DNA from: Mycobacterium sp. 1100029.7
Lineage (GTDB): Bacteria > Actinomycetota > Actinomycetes > Mycobacteriales > Mycobacteriaceae
Assembly (NCBI RefSeq): GCF_001665235.1
Contig: NZ_LZSC01000055.1
Coordinates: 1-51,562, forward strand
Length of the DNA: 51,562 nt
Direction: 5' to 3'
The position numbers and the translations under genes are program-made. Shown in pieces: positions 1 through 7,263 of the stretch (positions within the stretch are counted from its first letter, which is position 1; each line of letters opens with the position of its first letter). Under the pieces are notes generated by a model. The model searched no databases, was not told the origin of the DNA, and saw nothing but the letters and a program-made list of their open reading frames with translations.

Positions 1-49
1 GAATGTAGTACTTGTGGTCGGTCATCGCCTCGGCATAGGTGAACCGCAC
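1..49 (-). CDS. LLM-class F420-dependent oxidoreductase, N-terminal fragment
   Basis: Only the first 16 codons are inside the window; the gene runs off the left edge. The GTG start at 49 opens a peptide beginning MRFTYAEAMTD, which I recognise as the N-terminus of luciferase-like (LLM) F420-dependent oxidoreductases. An AGGAAGG ribosome-binding site lies about 8 nt upstream and fixes the start. A perfect KstR-type palindrome lies 37 bp upstream, so the gene is probably controlled by the cholesterol-responsive repressor KstR, as I recall for the M. tuberculosis homologue Rv0940c. The assignment rests on a short stretch, so the family is likely but the substrate is unknown. Confidence 0.6.
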   Translation of the reverse strand, partial: MRFTYAEAMTDHKYYI

Positions 50-84
50 GTCATCCGCCTTCCTGTGGGGGCCGTCACACGACA

Positions 85-100
85 CTAGAACGTGTTCTAG
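85..100. promoter_or_regulatory. KstR-type operator
   Basis: CTAGAACGTGTTCTAG is an inverted repeat with 7-bp arms around a 2-bp centre. Its core at 86-99 fits the published KstR consensus TnnAACnnGTTnnA at every fixed position. It lies 37 bp upstream of the leftmost gene's GTG. A second copy of the same 14-bp core occurs at 19232-19245, also before an LLM oxidoreductase. Confidence 0.75.
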
Positions 101-145
101 TTTGGCTTGCGGGCGGGTCCTCGCACAACACCCGAACGGGTGGGA

Positions 146-910
146 TCAGAGCTGGTTTTCGGGACCGATGACGGCCCACACCGTCTTGCCCGACGAGGTG
201 GGGGTGCTGCCCCACGCCCGCGACAACGCGTCGACAATCGCCAGCCCGGACACGTCGATGCCTTTGTCTGGAGAGGGCAGCCGCACGGCGGGAGAAGTGC
301 TCTCGTCGGACACCGCGATGGTCGCGGTGACGCCGTCGGTTTCGATGCGCATCTTCGGGACGCTGCCGGTGTGTTCGAGCACGTTTTCCACGAAGACATT
401 GACGACGACCAGCGCGACCGGGATGAGACCGGACTGCTTCCACTGGGTCAGCCACTCCCGGATCAGCCGGCGCGATTCTCGCAGGCTCGTCAGGTTCGCC
501 GGCAGCTCGGCATCGGCGCGCTGAACGGGCTGCCGGGTGAGACGGCCGAGCGCTTTAAACGCCCCTTTTTCAGTCGAGTACACCGGCATGAAGCGGGTGA
601 TTTCGCTGCGGGTGATCGCCTCGCGAGCGGTACGGTCCCCGCTGACCAGCACAATCGGCGCCTTGACGTGGGTGCCAAGCTGCAAGTGCGCGCTGATGAA
701 GGCCGACCACGCGGATTCCGCGGGCACCTTGAGTCCGCTGATGTTGACGATGACGGCCGAGGGCTCCTGCAGAGTGGCCTTGGAGATGCTGTCGCGTAGC
801 GCCCCGGAGTTGCTGGCGTCAAGCACTCCGCCGACTGTCAGCACCGCGACGGAGTCGTCCGTCCGCGTCGCAACGGCCAGCGAGCCCGGCGACTCAGCTA
901 CCGCACTCAC
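146..910 (-). CDS. Fused STAS / HATPase regulatory protein (anti-sigma network)
   Basis: The 254-residue protein has two parts. Residues 1-110 resemble a STAS (anti-sigma factor antagonist) domain. Residues 130-254 resemble an RsbW-like ATPase, with an N-box (VENVLEHTG) and a C-terminal GLAIVDALSRAWG...GKTVW segment typical of actinobacterial HATPase_c_2 proteins. The usual DxGxG box is weak (SDESTS), so ATP binding or kinase activity is uncertain. I chose the GTG at 910 because GGAAGGA lies about 8 nt before it; the GTG at 919 abuts that same element. It corresponds to Rv0941c of M. tuberculosis. No sigma factor gene is adjacent, so its target is unknown. Divergent from nothing obvious; the 5' flank has no gene. 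Confidence 0.75.
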   Translation of the reverse strand: MSAVAESPGSLAVATRTDDSVAVLTVGGVLDASNSGALRDSISKATLQEPSAVIVNISGLKVPAESAWSAFISAHLQLGTHVKAPIVLVSGDRTAREAITRSEITRFMPVYSTEKGAFKALGRLTRQPVQRADAELPANLTSLRESRRLIREWLTQWKQSGLIPVALVVVNVFVENVLEHTGSVPKMRIETDGVTATIAVSDESTSPAVRLPSPDKGIDVSGLAIVDALSRAWGSTPTSSGKTVWAVIGPENQL

Positions 911-919
911 GCTAGGCAC

Positions 920-1178
920 TCCTTCCGTCTAGGACATTATCCCTGCTTGGCGCGGCCCACGATGCAGCGATTTGTGGGCGCGTGTCCTAATTGCGGTTAG
1001 GGCACCCGAATCCTAACGCGGTCGAAAAGCAACTGAAGGTCACGATTCGGCATTGCAACATCCGCTCCTCTAATTGCCACTCGGCAAACAGAATGAGGAA
1101 CCGCCCCCCCGGCGGCAGAGACTTCTCACGTTAGTTCAAGTGGTACGGCCGCCACCAGATCAACGATTGTGGGCTGGT
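920..1178. other. Intergenic region without a supported gene
   Basis: The 259 bp between the STAS/HATPase gene and the 3' end of the monooxygenase contain no open frame that looks coding. M. tuberculosis carries the small gene Rv0942 about here; I see no counterpart. A short inverted repeat, CCTAA at 986-990 against TTAGG at 997-1001, is the only structure I noticed. Confidence 0.5.
934..939 (-). promoter_or_regulatory. Candidate -10 element for the STAS/HATPase gene
   Basis: On the minus strand TAATGT fits the TANNNT -10 pattern and would start transcription near 927, just before the GGAAGGA site. No convincing -35 is visible at 17-18 bp. Confidence 0.35.
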
Positions 1179-2387
1179 TCAGGATTGCGTAATGGCGTAT
1201 GGGGGCGGGCCCACACCGGCCACCGAATGGGTACCCCACGGCGTCTGTTCGACGATGCGGGCGGGTGCGCTGCGCTCGCCCACCGTCAGCGTCGCCGTTC
1301 GAATCTGCCTGAGCATCTCCTCCGGCAGCGGCTCGGTCGGCGAGCCAAAAACCGTTCCCTGCCAGTGATAGCGGCCGTCGTTGGGGTCGAGGCGACCGGC
1401 GAGCCGCGCGCGCACTCCGATGGCGGTGCCGTCGATCGTCAACGTCGCCACGCCGTCGTACGTCCCGTCGTCGGCGGGGGCCGCGGATGACAGGTCGAAC
1501 GCCGATGCCACGGCGAATGGCTTCGCGGGGCGCAACTGGGCGCGCTCATTGAATACCTGAGCGCTGCTGCGCAACACTTCGACGCGGGTGCTGGCCGAGC
1601 GTTTCATCAGCCGCAGGCACTCGCAGACATAGCGGGTCTGCGCCCCGACATCGGGCCCGGGGACCCAGAAGTAATTCGGGAATCCGTGGACGGCGACGCC
1701 CAGGAAGGGCTCCGCGCCGTCCTGCCAAACCCTGCGCAGCGGCAGGCCGCCGGCGCCGATCAGGTCGGCGGCACGATCGGACGTGGTGAAGCCGGTGCCG
1801 TAGATGATCACGTCGGCGCGGTGCTCGACGCCATCGCCGGTGCGAATGCCATCTCGCGTGATCGCGCTGATCGGTGCCGCCACCACGGCCGCAGCGGGTT
1901 GCTGTCGGCCCAGCACCGCTCGGGTGCGGCGGCCAAGCCAGCGCTTGGCCCGGGTGGCCGGCAATGGCAGTTCGGCGACGATCCGGCGCGGCGCGTGCGC
2001 GAACACCGTGACCGAGGCGGCTGTCGCCGTCAACTGCGGCAGATGATAACCGCCGACGGAATCGATGCCGATGACCGCGACGCGCTTGCCAGTCGGATCG
2101 AAGCCGGCTTCGAATTGCGCGGCAGGAAACGACGCACCACGAAAATCGTTGCTCCCCAAAATCTCTGGGACAAAAGGCGTCAGCGGCGCCTCGGTGCTGA
2201 CGATCACCCTGGCCTGGACGGCCGCGCCGTGGGCGGCGCGCAGTGTCCAGGTGTGGCTGCGGTCGTCGAACACCGAGGCTGTCGGAGTTGTGTCCACGAC
2301 CGTGAGGTCGGTGATGCCGGCCGCCGCCAGGTCGGCTCCGATGCGCTGGCGGCCAGCGCCGATCACGATGACCTGCGTCGGGCTCAC
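1179..2387 (-). CDS. Flavin monooxygenase-like protein with C-terminal DUF4873 domain, degenerate
   Basis: This 402-residue protein belongs to the Baeyer-Villiger/FMO monooxygenase group and corresponds to Rv0943c. The N-terminal Rossmann segment is VIVIGAGRQRIGADL. A second nucleotide-binding segment, GKRVAVIGIDSVGG, begins near residue 105, and VIIYGTGF is present. Several family hallmarks are altered. The stretch carrying the GGTWR region after the first Rossmann motif is missing, and the BVMO fingerprint FxGxxxHxxxW reads FRGASFPAAQF. The family is usually about 490 residues. The last 90 residues look like DUF4873. The GTG start at 2387 overlaps the upstream stop as GTGA, so it is translationally coupled to the di-iron oxygenase. 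Catalytic competence is doubtful. Confidence 0.75.
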   Translation of the reverse strand: MSPTQVIVIGAGRQRIGADLAAAGITDLTVVDTTPTASVFDDRSHTWTLRAAHGAAVQARVIVSTEAPLTPFVPEILGSNDFRGASFPAAQFEAGFDPTGKRVAVIGIDSVGGYHLPQLTATAASVTVFAHAPRRIVAELPLPATRAKRWLGRRTRAVLGRQQPAAAVVAAPISAITRDGIRTGDGVEHRADVIIYGTGFTTSDRAADLIGAGGLPLRRVWQDGAEPFLGVAVHGFPNYFWVPGPDVGAQTRYVCECLRLMKRSASTRVEVLRSSAQVFNERAQLRPAKPFAVASAFDLSSAAPADDGTYDGVATLTIDGTAIGVRARLAGRLDPNDGRYHWQGTVFGSPTEPLPEEMLRQIRTATLTVGERSAPARIVEQTPWGTHSVAGVGPPPYAITQS

Positions 2388-3289
2388 AGAAAGTTCGTGC
2401 GCTTCCAGCCGCGCCGTGCGATCGGACCCAACAGGTCGATCTCGGTCAAAAAGGCTGCGAGCGGGGCGAATCCGGACGCCTGTATCTGGTGGCGGTGCCG
2501 GCTGCTGCGTGCCAGGGCCCGAGCCCGCTTCGGGTCCAGCCCGGTCCGCGCGTAGGGAATCGGATTGCTGAACAGGAAACGGAAGAAGTACCCCCCGAGT
2601 CCGTTGATGTTGGCCATGAACCATTTGTTGACTCGCGGCATGGTCTGCACCCGCTTGCGGGCACCGTCGCGCGCGAACTGGATGTGGCGGGCCTCTTCGG
2701 TTACGTGAATTCGCATGACGCGCTGGATGATTGGCTGCAATTCCGGATCGTCCATCATCTGCCGCTGCAGCGAATCGAATATCTCTTCACCGATCAGCGC
2801 GGCCATCCACAACATCGAGCCACGCTGAAACGCCAGAGGCAGCGCGTTGATGATGTAGCGATGCAACCGCCGCGGACGTACCGGCTTGGCGCCGATGCGC
2901 TCGATGGCTTTGCCGAACATCACCATGTGCCGGGTCTCGTCACCCAGTTCGGTCAGCTTGTAGTGCGTCGACCGACTGGTGGGGTCCTCGTGCAGAATGG
3001 TGCGCAACAGCGATTGGTTGAGCATGTTCTCGAACCAGATCCCGGCCGAGAGGGTGTTGACCAGTTCCTGACGCGACAGCTCGATCTGCTGCTCGCGCGT
3101 CATCTCGTCCCACATCGGGGTGTCGTACAACGAGACCAGTCGGGGCGGCAGAAAGAACTTGTCCGGATCCAGCGGGGCGTCCCAATCGATGTCGACGATC
3201 GGTTCGTAAGACTTCTTCACCGAGCCCTTGAGCAGACGCTCGGAGAACTCTTCACGACTCGGCCCTGTCGGCTTGACCGGAGTGGTCAT
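2384..3289 (-). CDS. AurF-like di-iron oxygenase
   Basis: The 301-residue protein carries the ligand pattern of a non-haem di-iron oxygenase of the p-aminobenzoate N-oxygenase (AurF, PF11583) type: DETRH near residue 118, GEEIFD near residue 168, and EEARHIQFA near residue 200. Family members oxidise amines or hydroxylate substrates using O2; the substrate here cannot be inferred. The ATG at 3289 is the first good start. The gene heads a two-gene unit with the monooxygenase-like protein, overlapping it by 4 nt. A triple TGGGTAC repeat just upstream suggests a dedicated regulator. Confidence 0.8.
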   Translation of the reverse strand: MTTPVKPTGPSREEFSERLLKGSVKKSYEPIVDIDWDAPLDPDKFFLPPRLVSLYDTPMWDEMTREQQIELSRQELVNTLSAGIWFENMLNQSLLRTILHEDPTSRSTHYKLTELGDETRHMVMFGKAIERIGAKPVRPRRLHRYIINALPLAFQRGSMLWMAALIGEEIFDSLQRQMMDDPELQPIIQRVMRIHVTEEARHIQFARDGARKRVQTMPRVNKWFMANINGLGGYFFRFLFSNPIPYARTGLDPKRARALARSSRHRHQIQASGFAPLAAFLTEIDLLGPIARRGWKRTNFL

Positions 3290-3308
3290 GGCGCTGGCGT
3301 CCCTTCAT

Positions 3309-3343
3309 TGGGTACTTCAGTCGGTACCCATGGTACTGGGTAC
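3309..3343. promoter_or_regulatory. Candidate operator: three TGGGTAC half-sites
   Basis: TGGGTAC occurs at 3309-3315 (plus), as GTACCCA at 3324-3330, and again as TGGGTAC at 3337-3343. The second and third form a perfect 7-bp inverted repeat with a 6-bp spacer. The array starts 20 bp upstream of the di-iron oxygenase ATG, where a repressor would block transcription. The regulator is unknown and no regulator gene is next to it. Confidence 0.5.
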
Positions 3344-3414
3344 TTGCGGTCCCGACTAGGCGTTCAAGGTTGCGATTCGGCAATGTGGCGGACAACGAAT
3401 AGCAGGAGGCAATC

Positions 3415-4185
3415 GTGGGTCGCCACATTCACGTGATCGGCATCGGCGCCGGAGATCCGGAATACGTGACCGTGCAGGCCGTCGAGGCGCTCAACGACAC
3501 CCAGGTGTTCTTCGCGATGGACAAGGGCGAGGCCAAAAGCGATCTGATCGCGTTGCGCCGAGACATCTGTACGCGGTTCATCCGCGAATCCGACTACCGC
3601 TTCGTCGAGTTGGCCGACCCCAAGCGCGCGGACCCCTGCGACCGGCAGGGCGACTACCGGGACGTGGTTTCGGATTGGCATGCGGCACGGACCCGGATCT
3701 GGGCGGACGCCCTCCGCACCGAGCTGGGGCCCGACGGCATCGGCGCCTTTTTGGCCTGGGGAGACCCGTCGCTGTACGACAGCACGCTGCGCATCCTCGA
3801 CGCCGTCGCCGCAGAGGTCGACTTCACCTTCGACGTCATCCCCGGCATCACCGCCATCCAGGCGCTGACGGCGCGACACCGCATCCCGCTCAACGACGTC
3901 GGTGAACCGGTGCTGATCACCACCGGCCGCCAGCTGCGCGCCCACGGTCTGGCCGGCGCCGCGGTGGTGATGCTCGACGGTGACTGCTCGTTTCAGCACT
4001 GTCCGGCCGACACCCGGATCTGGTGGGGCGCCTACCTGGGCACCGACGACGAACTGCTGGTCGCCGGGACGGTCGGCGAGGTGGGGTCACACATCGTGGC
4101 GTCGCGCGCCGAGGCCCGCGCCCGGCACGGCTGGATCATGGATACCTATTTATTACGCGCGCCATCAGCGCCGATAGACACTTGA
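3415..4185 (+). CDS. cobF: Precorrin-6A synthase (deacetylating) CobF
   Basis: The 256-residue protein is a SAM-dependent methyltransferase of the tetrapyrrole methylase fold. The N-terminus VIGIGAGDPEYVTVQA is the glycine-rich SAM-binding segment. Further signatures are AWGDPSLYDS, DVIPGITAIQALTARHRIPLN, and a conserved C-terminus. CobF methylates C1 and removes acetate to give precorrin-6A in aerobic cobalamin synthesis. The GTG start follows AGGAGG at 6 nt. No other cob gene is nearby and no cobalamin riboswitch was recognised. M. tuberculosis lacks cobF, whereas M. canettii keeps it, so this is probably the ancestral locus. Confidence 0.93.
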   Translation: MGRHIHVIGIGAGDPEYVTVQAVEALNDTQVFFAMDKGEAKSDLIALRRDICTRFIRESDYRFVELADPKRADPCDRQGDYRDVVSDWHAARTRIWADALRTELGPDGIGAFLAWGDPSLYDSTLRILDAVAAEVDFTFDVIPGITAIQALTARHRIPLNDVGEPVLITTGRQLRAHGLAGAAVVMLDGDCSFQHCPADTRIWWGAYLGTDDELLVAGTVGEVGSHIVASRAEARARHGWIMDTYLLRAPSAPIDT

Positions 4186-4210
4186 CAGTGGTGATCGGCA
4201 AACTGAAGGG

Positions 4211-5074
4211 GTGCCGGAACTACCCGAGATCGAAGCGCTGGTCGACCACCTGCGGCGCCATGCCGTGGGACGGACCATCGGCCGCGTCGATGTCGGGGCG
4301 CTGTCGGTACTGAAAACCTTCGATCCGCCGATCAGCGAACTGCAGGGGCGGACCGTGACCGCGGCCAACCGTTGGGGCAAGTACCTGGGGCTGCAGGCCG
4401 GCGATCTGCTGCTGATCGCGCACTTGTCGCGCGCCGGCTGGTTGCGCTGGTCGGACAAGCTGGCCGCGGCGCCGCTGCGCCCGGGCAAGGGGCCCATCGC
4501 ACTGCGCGTGCACCTCGGTCCGCCGGGCGAGGCGCCCGGATTCGATCTCACCGAGGCCGGTACCCAGAAGCGGCTGGCGGTGTGGCTGGTCGACGATCCG
4601 GAGAAGGTGCCGGGCATCGCGGCCCTGGGCCCGGACGCGCTGGACCTCAGCGCCGACGACCTGGGTGCGCTGCTGGCCGGCAACACCGGGCGGATCAAGA
4701 CCGTCATCACCGATCAGAAGGTGATCGCCGGTATCGGCAACGCCTACAGCGACGAGATCCTGCACGTCGCCAAGATCTCGCCGTTCGCTACCGCCGCGAA
4801 GCTGACCGGTGAACAGCTCATCACCCTGCACGACGCGATGATCGCGGTGCTGACCGACGCGGTGAACCGTTCCGTCGGCCAAGGAGCCGCGATGCTCAAG
4901 GGCGAGAAGCGCTCCGGCCTACGGGTGCACGCTCGTCCCGGGCTGCCCTGCCCGGTATGCGGGGACACCGTGCGGGAAGTGTCGTTCGCGGACAAGTCTT
5001 TTCAGTATTGCCCGACGTGTCAGACCGGCGGCAAGATATTGGCCGATCGGCGGATGTCACGGCTGCTCAAGTAG
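4211..5074 (+). CDS. Fpg/Nei-family DNA glycosylase
   Basis: The 287-residue protein begins MPELPEIEAL. The exposed Pro and following Glu are the catalytic pair of the Fpg/Nei (formamidopyrimidine-DNA glycosylase / endonuclease VIII) family. A helix-two-turn-helix region follows (IAGIGNAYSDEILH). A C-terminal four-cysteine zinc finger has the spacing CPVC-x16-CPTC. The end reads QTGGK, so the final arginine motif of classical Fpg is altered. It probably excises oxidised bases, though lesion preference is uncertain. The GTG start at 4211 is fixed by the obligatory N-terminal proline; the ribosome-binding site is weak. The M. tuberculosis homologue Rv0944, as I recall, is only about 158 residues, so this copy looks full length. 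Confidence 0.88.
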   Translation: MPELPEIEALVDHLRRHAVGRTIGRVDVGALSVLKTFDPPISELQGRTVTAANRWGKYLGLQAGDLLLIAHLSRAGWLRWSDKLAAAPLRPGKGPIALRVHLGPPGEAPGFDLTEAGTQKRLAVWLVDDPEKVPGIAALGPDALDLSADDLGALLAGNTGRIKTVITDQKVIAGIGNAYSDEILHVAKISPFATAAKLTGEQLITLHDAMIAVLTDAVNRSVGQGAAMLKGEKRSGLRVHARPGLPCPVCGDTVREVSFADKSFQYCPTCQTGGKILADRRMSRLLK

Positions 5075-5103
5075 CCGATCGTCGCGAACTTGACACCTGT
5101 CGA

Positions 5104-5109
5104 TATGCT
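5104..5109 (+). promoter_or_regulatory. Leaderless-type -10 element for the SDR gene
   Basis: TATGCT lies exactly 6 nt before the ATG at 5116, placing the expected transcription start at the A of the start codon. There is no ribosome-binding site, which fits a leaderless mRNA. A TTGACA a few bases upstream is too close to act as its -35. Confidence 0.5.
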
Positions 5110-5115
5110 GCCCGG

Positions 5116-5865
5116 ATGACTCGCCAGAAGATCCTCATCACCGGCGCCAGTTCCGGGCTGGGCGCCGGGATGGCGCGTAACTTCGCCGCCCGGGGTCGTG
5201 ACCTGGCGCTGTGCGCCCGTCGGACCGACCGGCTCGACGAGTTGAAAGCCGAACTGTCGCAACAGCATCCCGCGATCAAGATCGCGGTTGCCGCGCTGGA
5301 TGTCAACGACCACCCGCAGGTCCCGAAGGTCTTCGCCGAACTGCGCGACGAGCTCGGAGGAATCGACCGGGTGATCGTCAACGCGGGCATCGGCAAGGGC
5401 GCCAAACTAGGCTCCGGCAAGCTTTGGGCCAACAAGGCGACGATCGAAACCAACCTGATAGCGGCCCTGGTGCAGATCGAATCGGCGCTGGAGATCTTCA
5501 ACCAGGCCGGCTCGGGGCACCTGGTGCTGATCTCGTCGGTGCTCGGCAACACCGGGGTTCCGGGCGTCAAAGCCGCCTACTGCGCCAGCAAGGCCGGGCT
5601 GAAGTCGCTGGGCGAGTCGCTGCGCGCGGAGTACACCAAGGGCCCGATCAGGGTCACGGTGATCGAGCCGGGCTACATCGAGTCGGAGATGACCGCGAAG
5701 TCGGCGAGCACAATGCTGATGGTGGACAACGAAACTGGCGTCAAGGCGCTGGTTTCCGCCATCGAACGCGAACCCGGTCGGGCCGTGGTACCGCGCTGGC
5801 CGTGGGCGCCATTGGTGCAGCTGATGCGGGTGCTGCCGCCGCCGCTGACCAAGCCCTTTGCCTGA
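5116..5865 (+). CDS. Short-chain dehydrogenase/reductase
   Basis: The 249-residue protein is a classical SDR. The cofactor motif TGASSGLG is at about residues 9-16, NAG follows near residue 90, the catalytic Ser lies in LISSVLG, and YCASK places the catalytic Tyr at 155 with Lys at 159. The substitution pattern and length match Rv0945. It should reduce or oxidise a carbonyl or hydroxyl group with NAD(P)(H); the substrate is unknown. An open frame extends further upstream into the fpg-like gene, but the ATG at 5116 has a -10 element 6 nt before it and starts right before the Rossmann strand. Confidence 0.88.
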   Translation: MTRQKILITGASSGLGAGMARNFAARGRDLALCARRTDRLDELKAELSQQHPAIKIAVAALDVNDHPQVPKVFAELRDELGGIDRVIVNAGIGKGAKLGSGKLWANKATIETNLIAALVQIESALEIFNQAGSGHLVLISSVLGNTGVPGVKAAYCASKAGLKSLGESLRAEYTKGPIRVTVIEPGYIESEMTAKSASTMLMVDNETGVKALVSAIEREPGRAVVPRWPWAPLVQLMRVLPPPLTKPFA

Positions 5866-5867
5866 AG

Positions 5868-7199
5868 TCAGTGTGGAACGGGCGTGTAATGCGCTGCGTC
5901 GGTGGTGAATTCGGGTTTTCCGTAGGTTGCTAGCCGCAGCTTGAGCAGACCGATGACGTAGGCATCGGTGATGTCGCGAAGCAGCGGGATGCGGCTGGCT
6001 TGGCTGACCGCATTGAAGCGCCCGATGATGAACGGCATGGTGAGCGCGACGCGCATGAGATCCATCGTTCCCATCGAGACGCCCATCGCCTCGGCGATCT
6101 CGCGGTCGCCATTGCAAAAGACGCGGACGAATGTGAGCTTGCTGAAACTTTTTTCGACCGCTTCGGCGCAGCGGTCGAAAAGCGTGGTGTCGGGGCGCAA
6201 ATAGGCGGCCATCGTGCCGCGGACGAGTTCTTGGCAGATGCTGTCGAATCCGTCGCGCAACAGAGCCGAGCGCGCATGCATGACGTGAATGATGTCGTCC
6301 GGTTCCGCGGGCAGCAGTTCCTCTGGCAGGCCGAGTAAAAAGCAGCGATACCGGGCGAATTCGATGACGGCACGTTCTTCCTTGGTGAACTTCGAGCGGC
6401 CCTGCCGGCGCGCTTTGCGGGCCAACAGATATTGGCCGATCATTCCGGCGGGCATCTGGTCGACCTGTGGCACCGGCATGCCGTAGACGGCTGTGTCCCA
6501 TTTGCGGCCCAGCTTGTCCGGCTTCTTCAGCGCGTTGTAGCGGACCATCGAGTGCATCAACCGGACCATGGCCGCGGCCTCGAAGCCGGGCCCGTATCGG
6601 TCGAGCGCGCCGGGCAAGGTGGTGACGGCGAAGAAACTGGCCGTTTCGTTGACCCGACGCGCGGCCCGCTTGCCCGAGAGTGCGCCTGTCAACGCCATCG
6701 GCAGGGCGGCATAGGTGTTGGTGAAGGTCGCGATGAAGGCGCCGCGGGTGATGAACGGTGCCAGCAGCGCCGCGGGGATGCGCTCCTGGCGAGCGCCTTC
6801 CCGGACCAGATCGAAGTCGATCCACTCCGGAGTGGCCTCCATGGCGGCGATGAACGCGGCAAGCTCGGCGGGCGCGTTCGGAACCGCCTCGATTCCCTGG
6901 CGACAGGCCGTGGTGAGCATGTCTATCAGCCGCGTGAGGCTGTGCGTACTCATCAGCGCCGCATAGGAATCGGCCACGACGTCGCCGAGCAGGGTGGCGG
7001 TGCTGATCAATTCCATTACCCGGTCGTCTTCGAGAATCGGCGCGCGGTCGGCAACCCAAGTGGGCAGGGCGGAGTCGACGTCCGGCTCGGTGGCCAGGCG
7101 ATCCGGTTGCCGGTCGAAGTCGAAGTTGCCGTAGAGGTCGGGCTGCAGCTCGCGCTGGCTGCGGACTCGCCGCGCGAGCTCCGGGTAGTACGTGACCAT
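5868..7199 (-). CDS. MpaB/DUF2236-family oxygenase-like protein
   Basis: The 443-residue protein belongs to the oxygenase MpaB / DUF2236 family (PF09995), which includes haem-b latex-clearing oxygenases. Visible family features are a His in MVRLMHSMVRYNAL and the conserved R-F segment around the middle. There is no signal peptide, so it is probably cytoplasmic. The ATG at 7199 sits 5 nt after GGAGG; a GTG at 7202 is too close to it. Its 3' end abuts the SDR end with 2 nt between them. It is divergent from a TetR regulator, and the shared 64-bp spacer is full of palindromes. It is therefore very likely repressed by that regulator. The substrate is unknown. Confidence 0.8.
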   Translation of the reverse strand: MVTYYPELARRVRSQRELQPDLYGNFDFDRQPDRLATEPDVDSALPTWVADRAPILEDDRVMELISTATLLGDVVADSYAALMSTHSLTRLIDMLTTACRQGIEAVPNAPAELAAFIAAMEATPEWIDFDLVREGARQERIPAALLAPFITRGAFIATFTNTYAALPMALTGALSGKRAARRVNETASFFAVTTLPGALDRYGPGFEAAAMVRLMHSMVRYNALKKPDKLGRKWDTAVYGMPVPQVDQMPAGMIGQYLLARKARRQGRSKFTKEERAVIEFARYRCFLLGLPEELLPAEPDDIIHVMHARSALLRDGFDSICQELVRGTMAAYLRPDTTLFDRCAEAVEKSFSKLTFVRVFCNGDREIAEAMGVSMGTMDLMRVALTMPFIIGRFNAVSQASRIPLLRDITDAYVIGLLKLRLATYGKPEFTTDAAHYTPVPH

Positions 7200-7213
7200 C
7201 ACACCCTCCGCTA

Positions 7214-7250
7214 ACTAACAGTTAGTGAGTAATACTCACAAGTTGTTAGT
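7214..7250. promoter_or_regulatory. TetR-type operator cluster between divergent genes
   Basis: ACTAACAGTTAGT (7214-7226) is a perfect 13-bp palindrome. GTGAGTAATACTCAC (7225-7239) is a second perfect palindrome overlapping it. A further GTTAGT half-site follows at 7245-7250. The block lies between the MpaB-like start and the -10 of the TetR gene, where it can control both. Confidence 0.65.
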
Positions 7251-7256
7251 TATGCT
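7251..7256 (+). promoter_or_regulatory. Leaderless-type -10 element for the TetR gene
   Basis: TATGCT ends 7 nt before the ATG at 7264, and no ribosome-binding site is present. It directly follows the palindrome cluster, so autorepression is likely. Confidence 0.5.
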
Positions 7257-7263
7257 GTCAAGC

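Noticed and set aside
934..962. SigF-type promoter before the STAS/HATPase gene
   Set aside because: Only a GGGATA-like -10 could be matched; no GTTT-type -35 is at the right distance.
3340..3414. Cobalamin riboswitch upstream of cobF
   Set aside because: The leader is short and lacks the B12-box-like conserved core; only a ribosome-binding site is visible.
4182..4187. TTGACA as the -35 of an fpg-like promoter
   Set aside because: No TANNNT hexamer lies 16-19 bp downstream, and the gene follows cobF by only 25 nt, so co-transcription is more likely.
5407..7059. Minus-strand open frame of 550 codons across the SDR and MpaB-like genes
   Set aside because: It is out of frame with the MpaB-like gene and translates to Arg/His/Gly-rich sequence without any domain; a GC-rich shadow.
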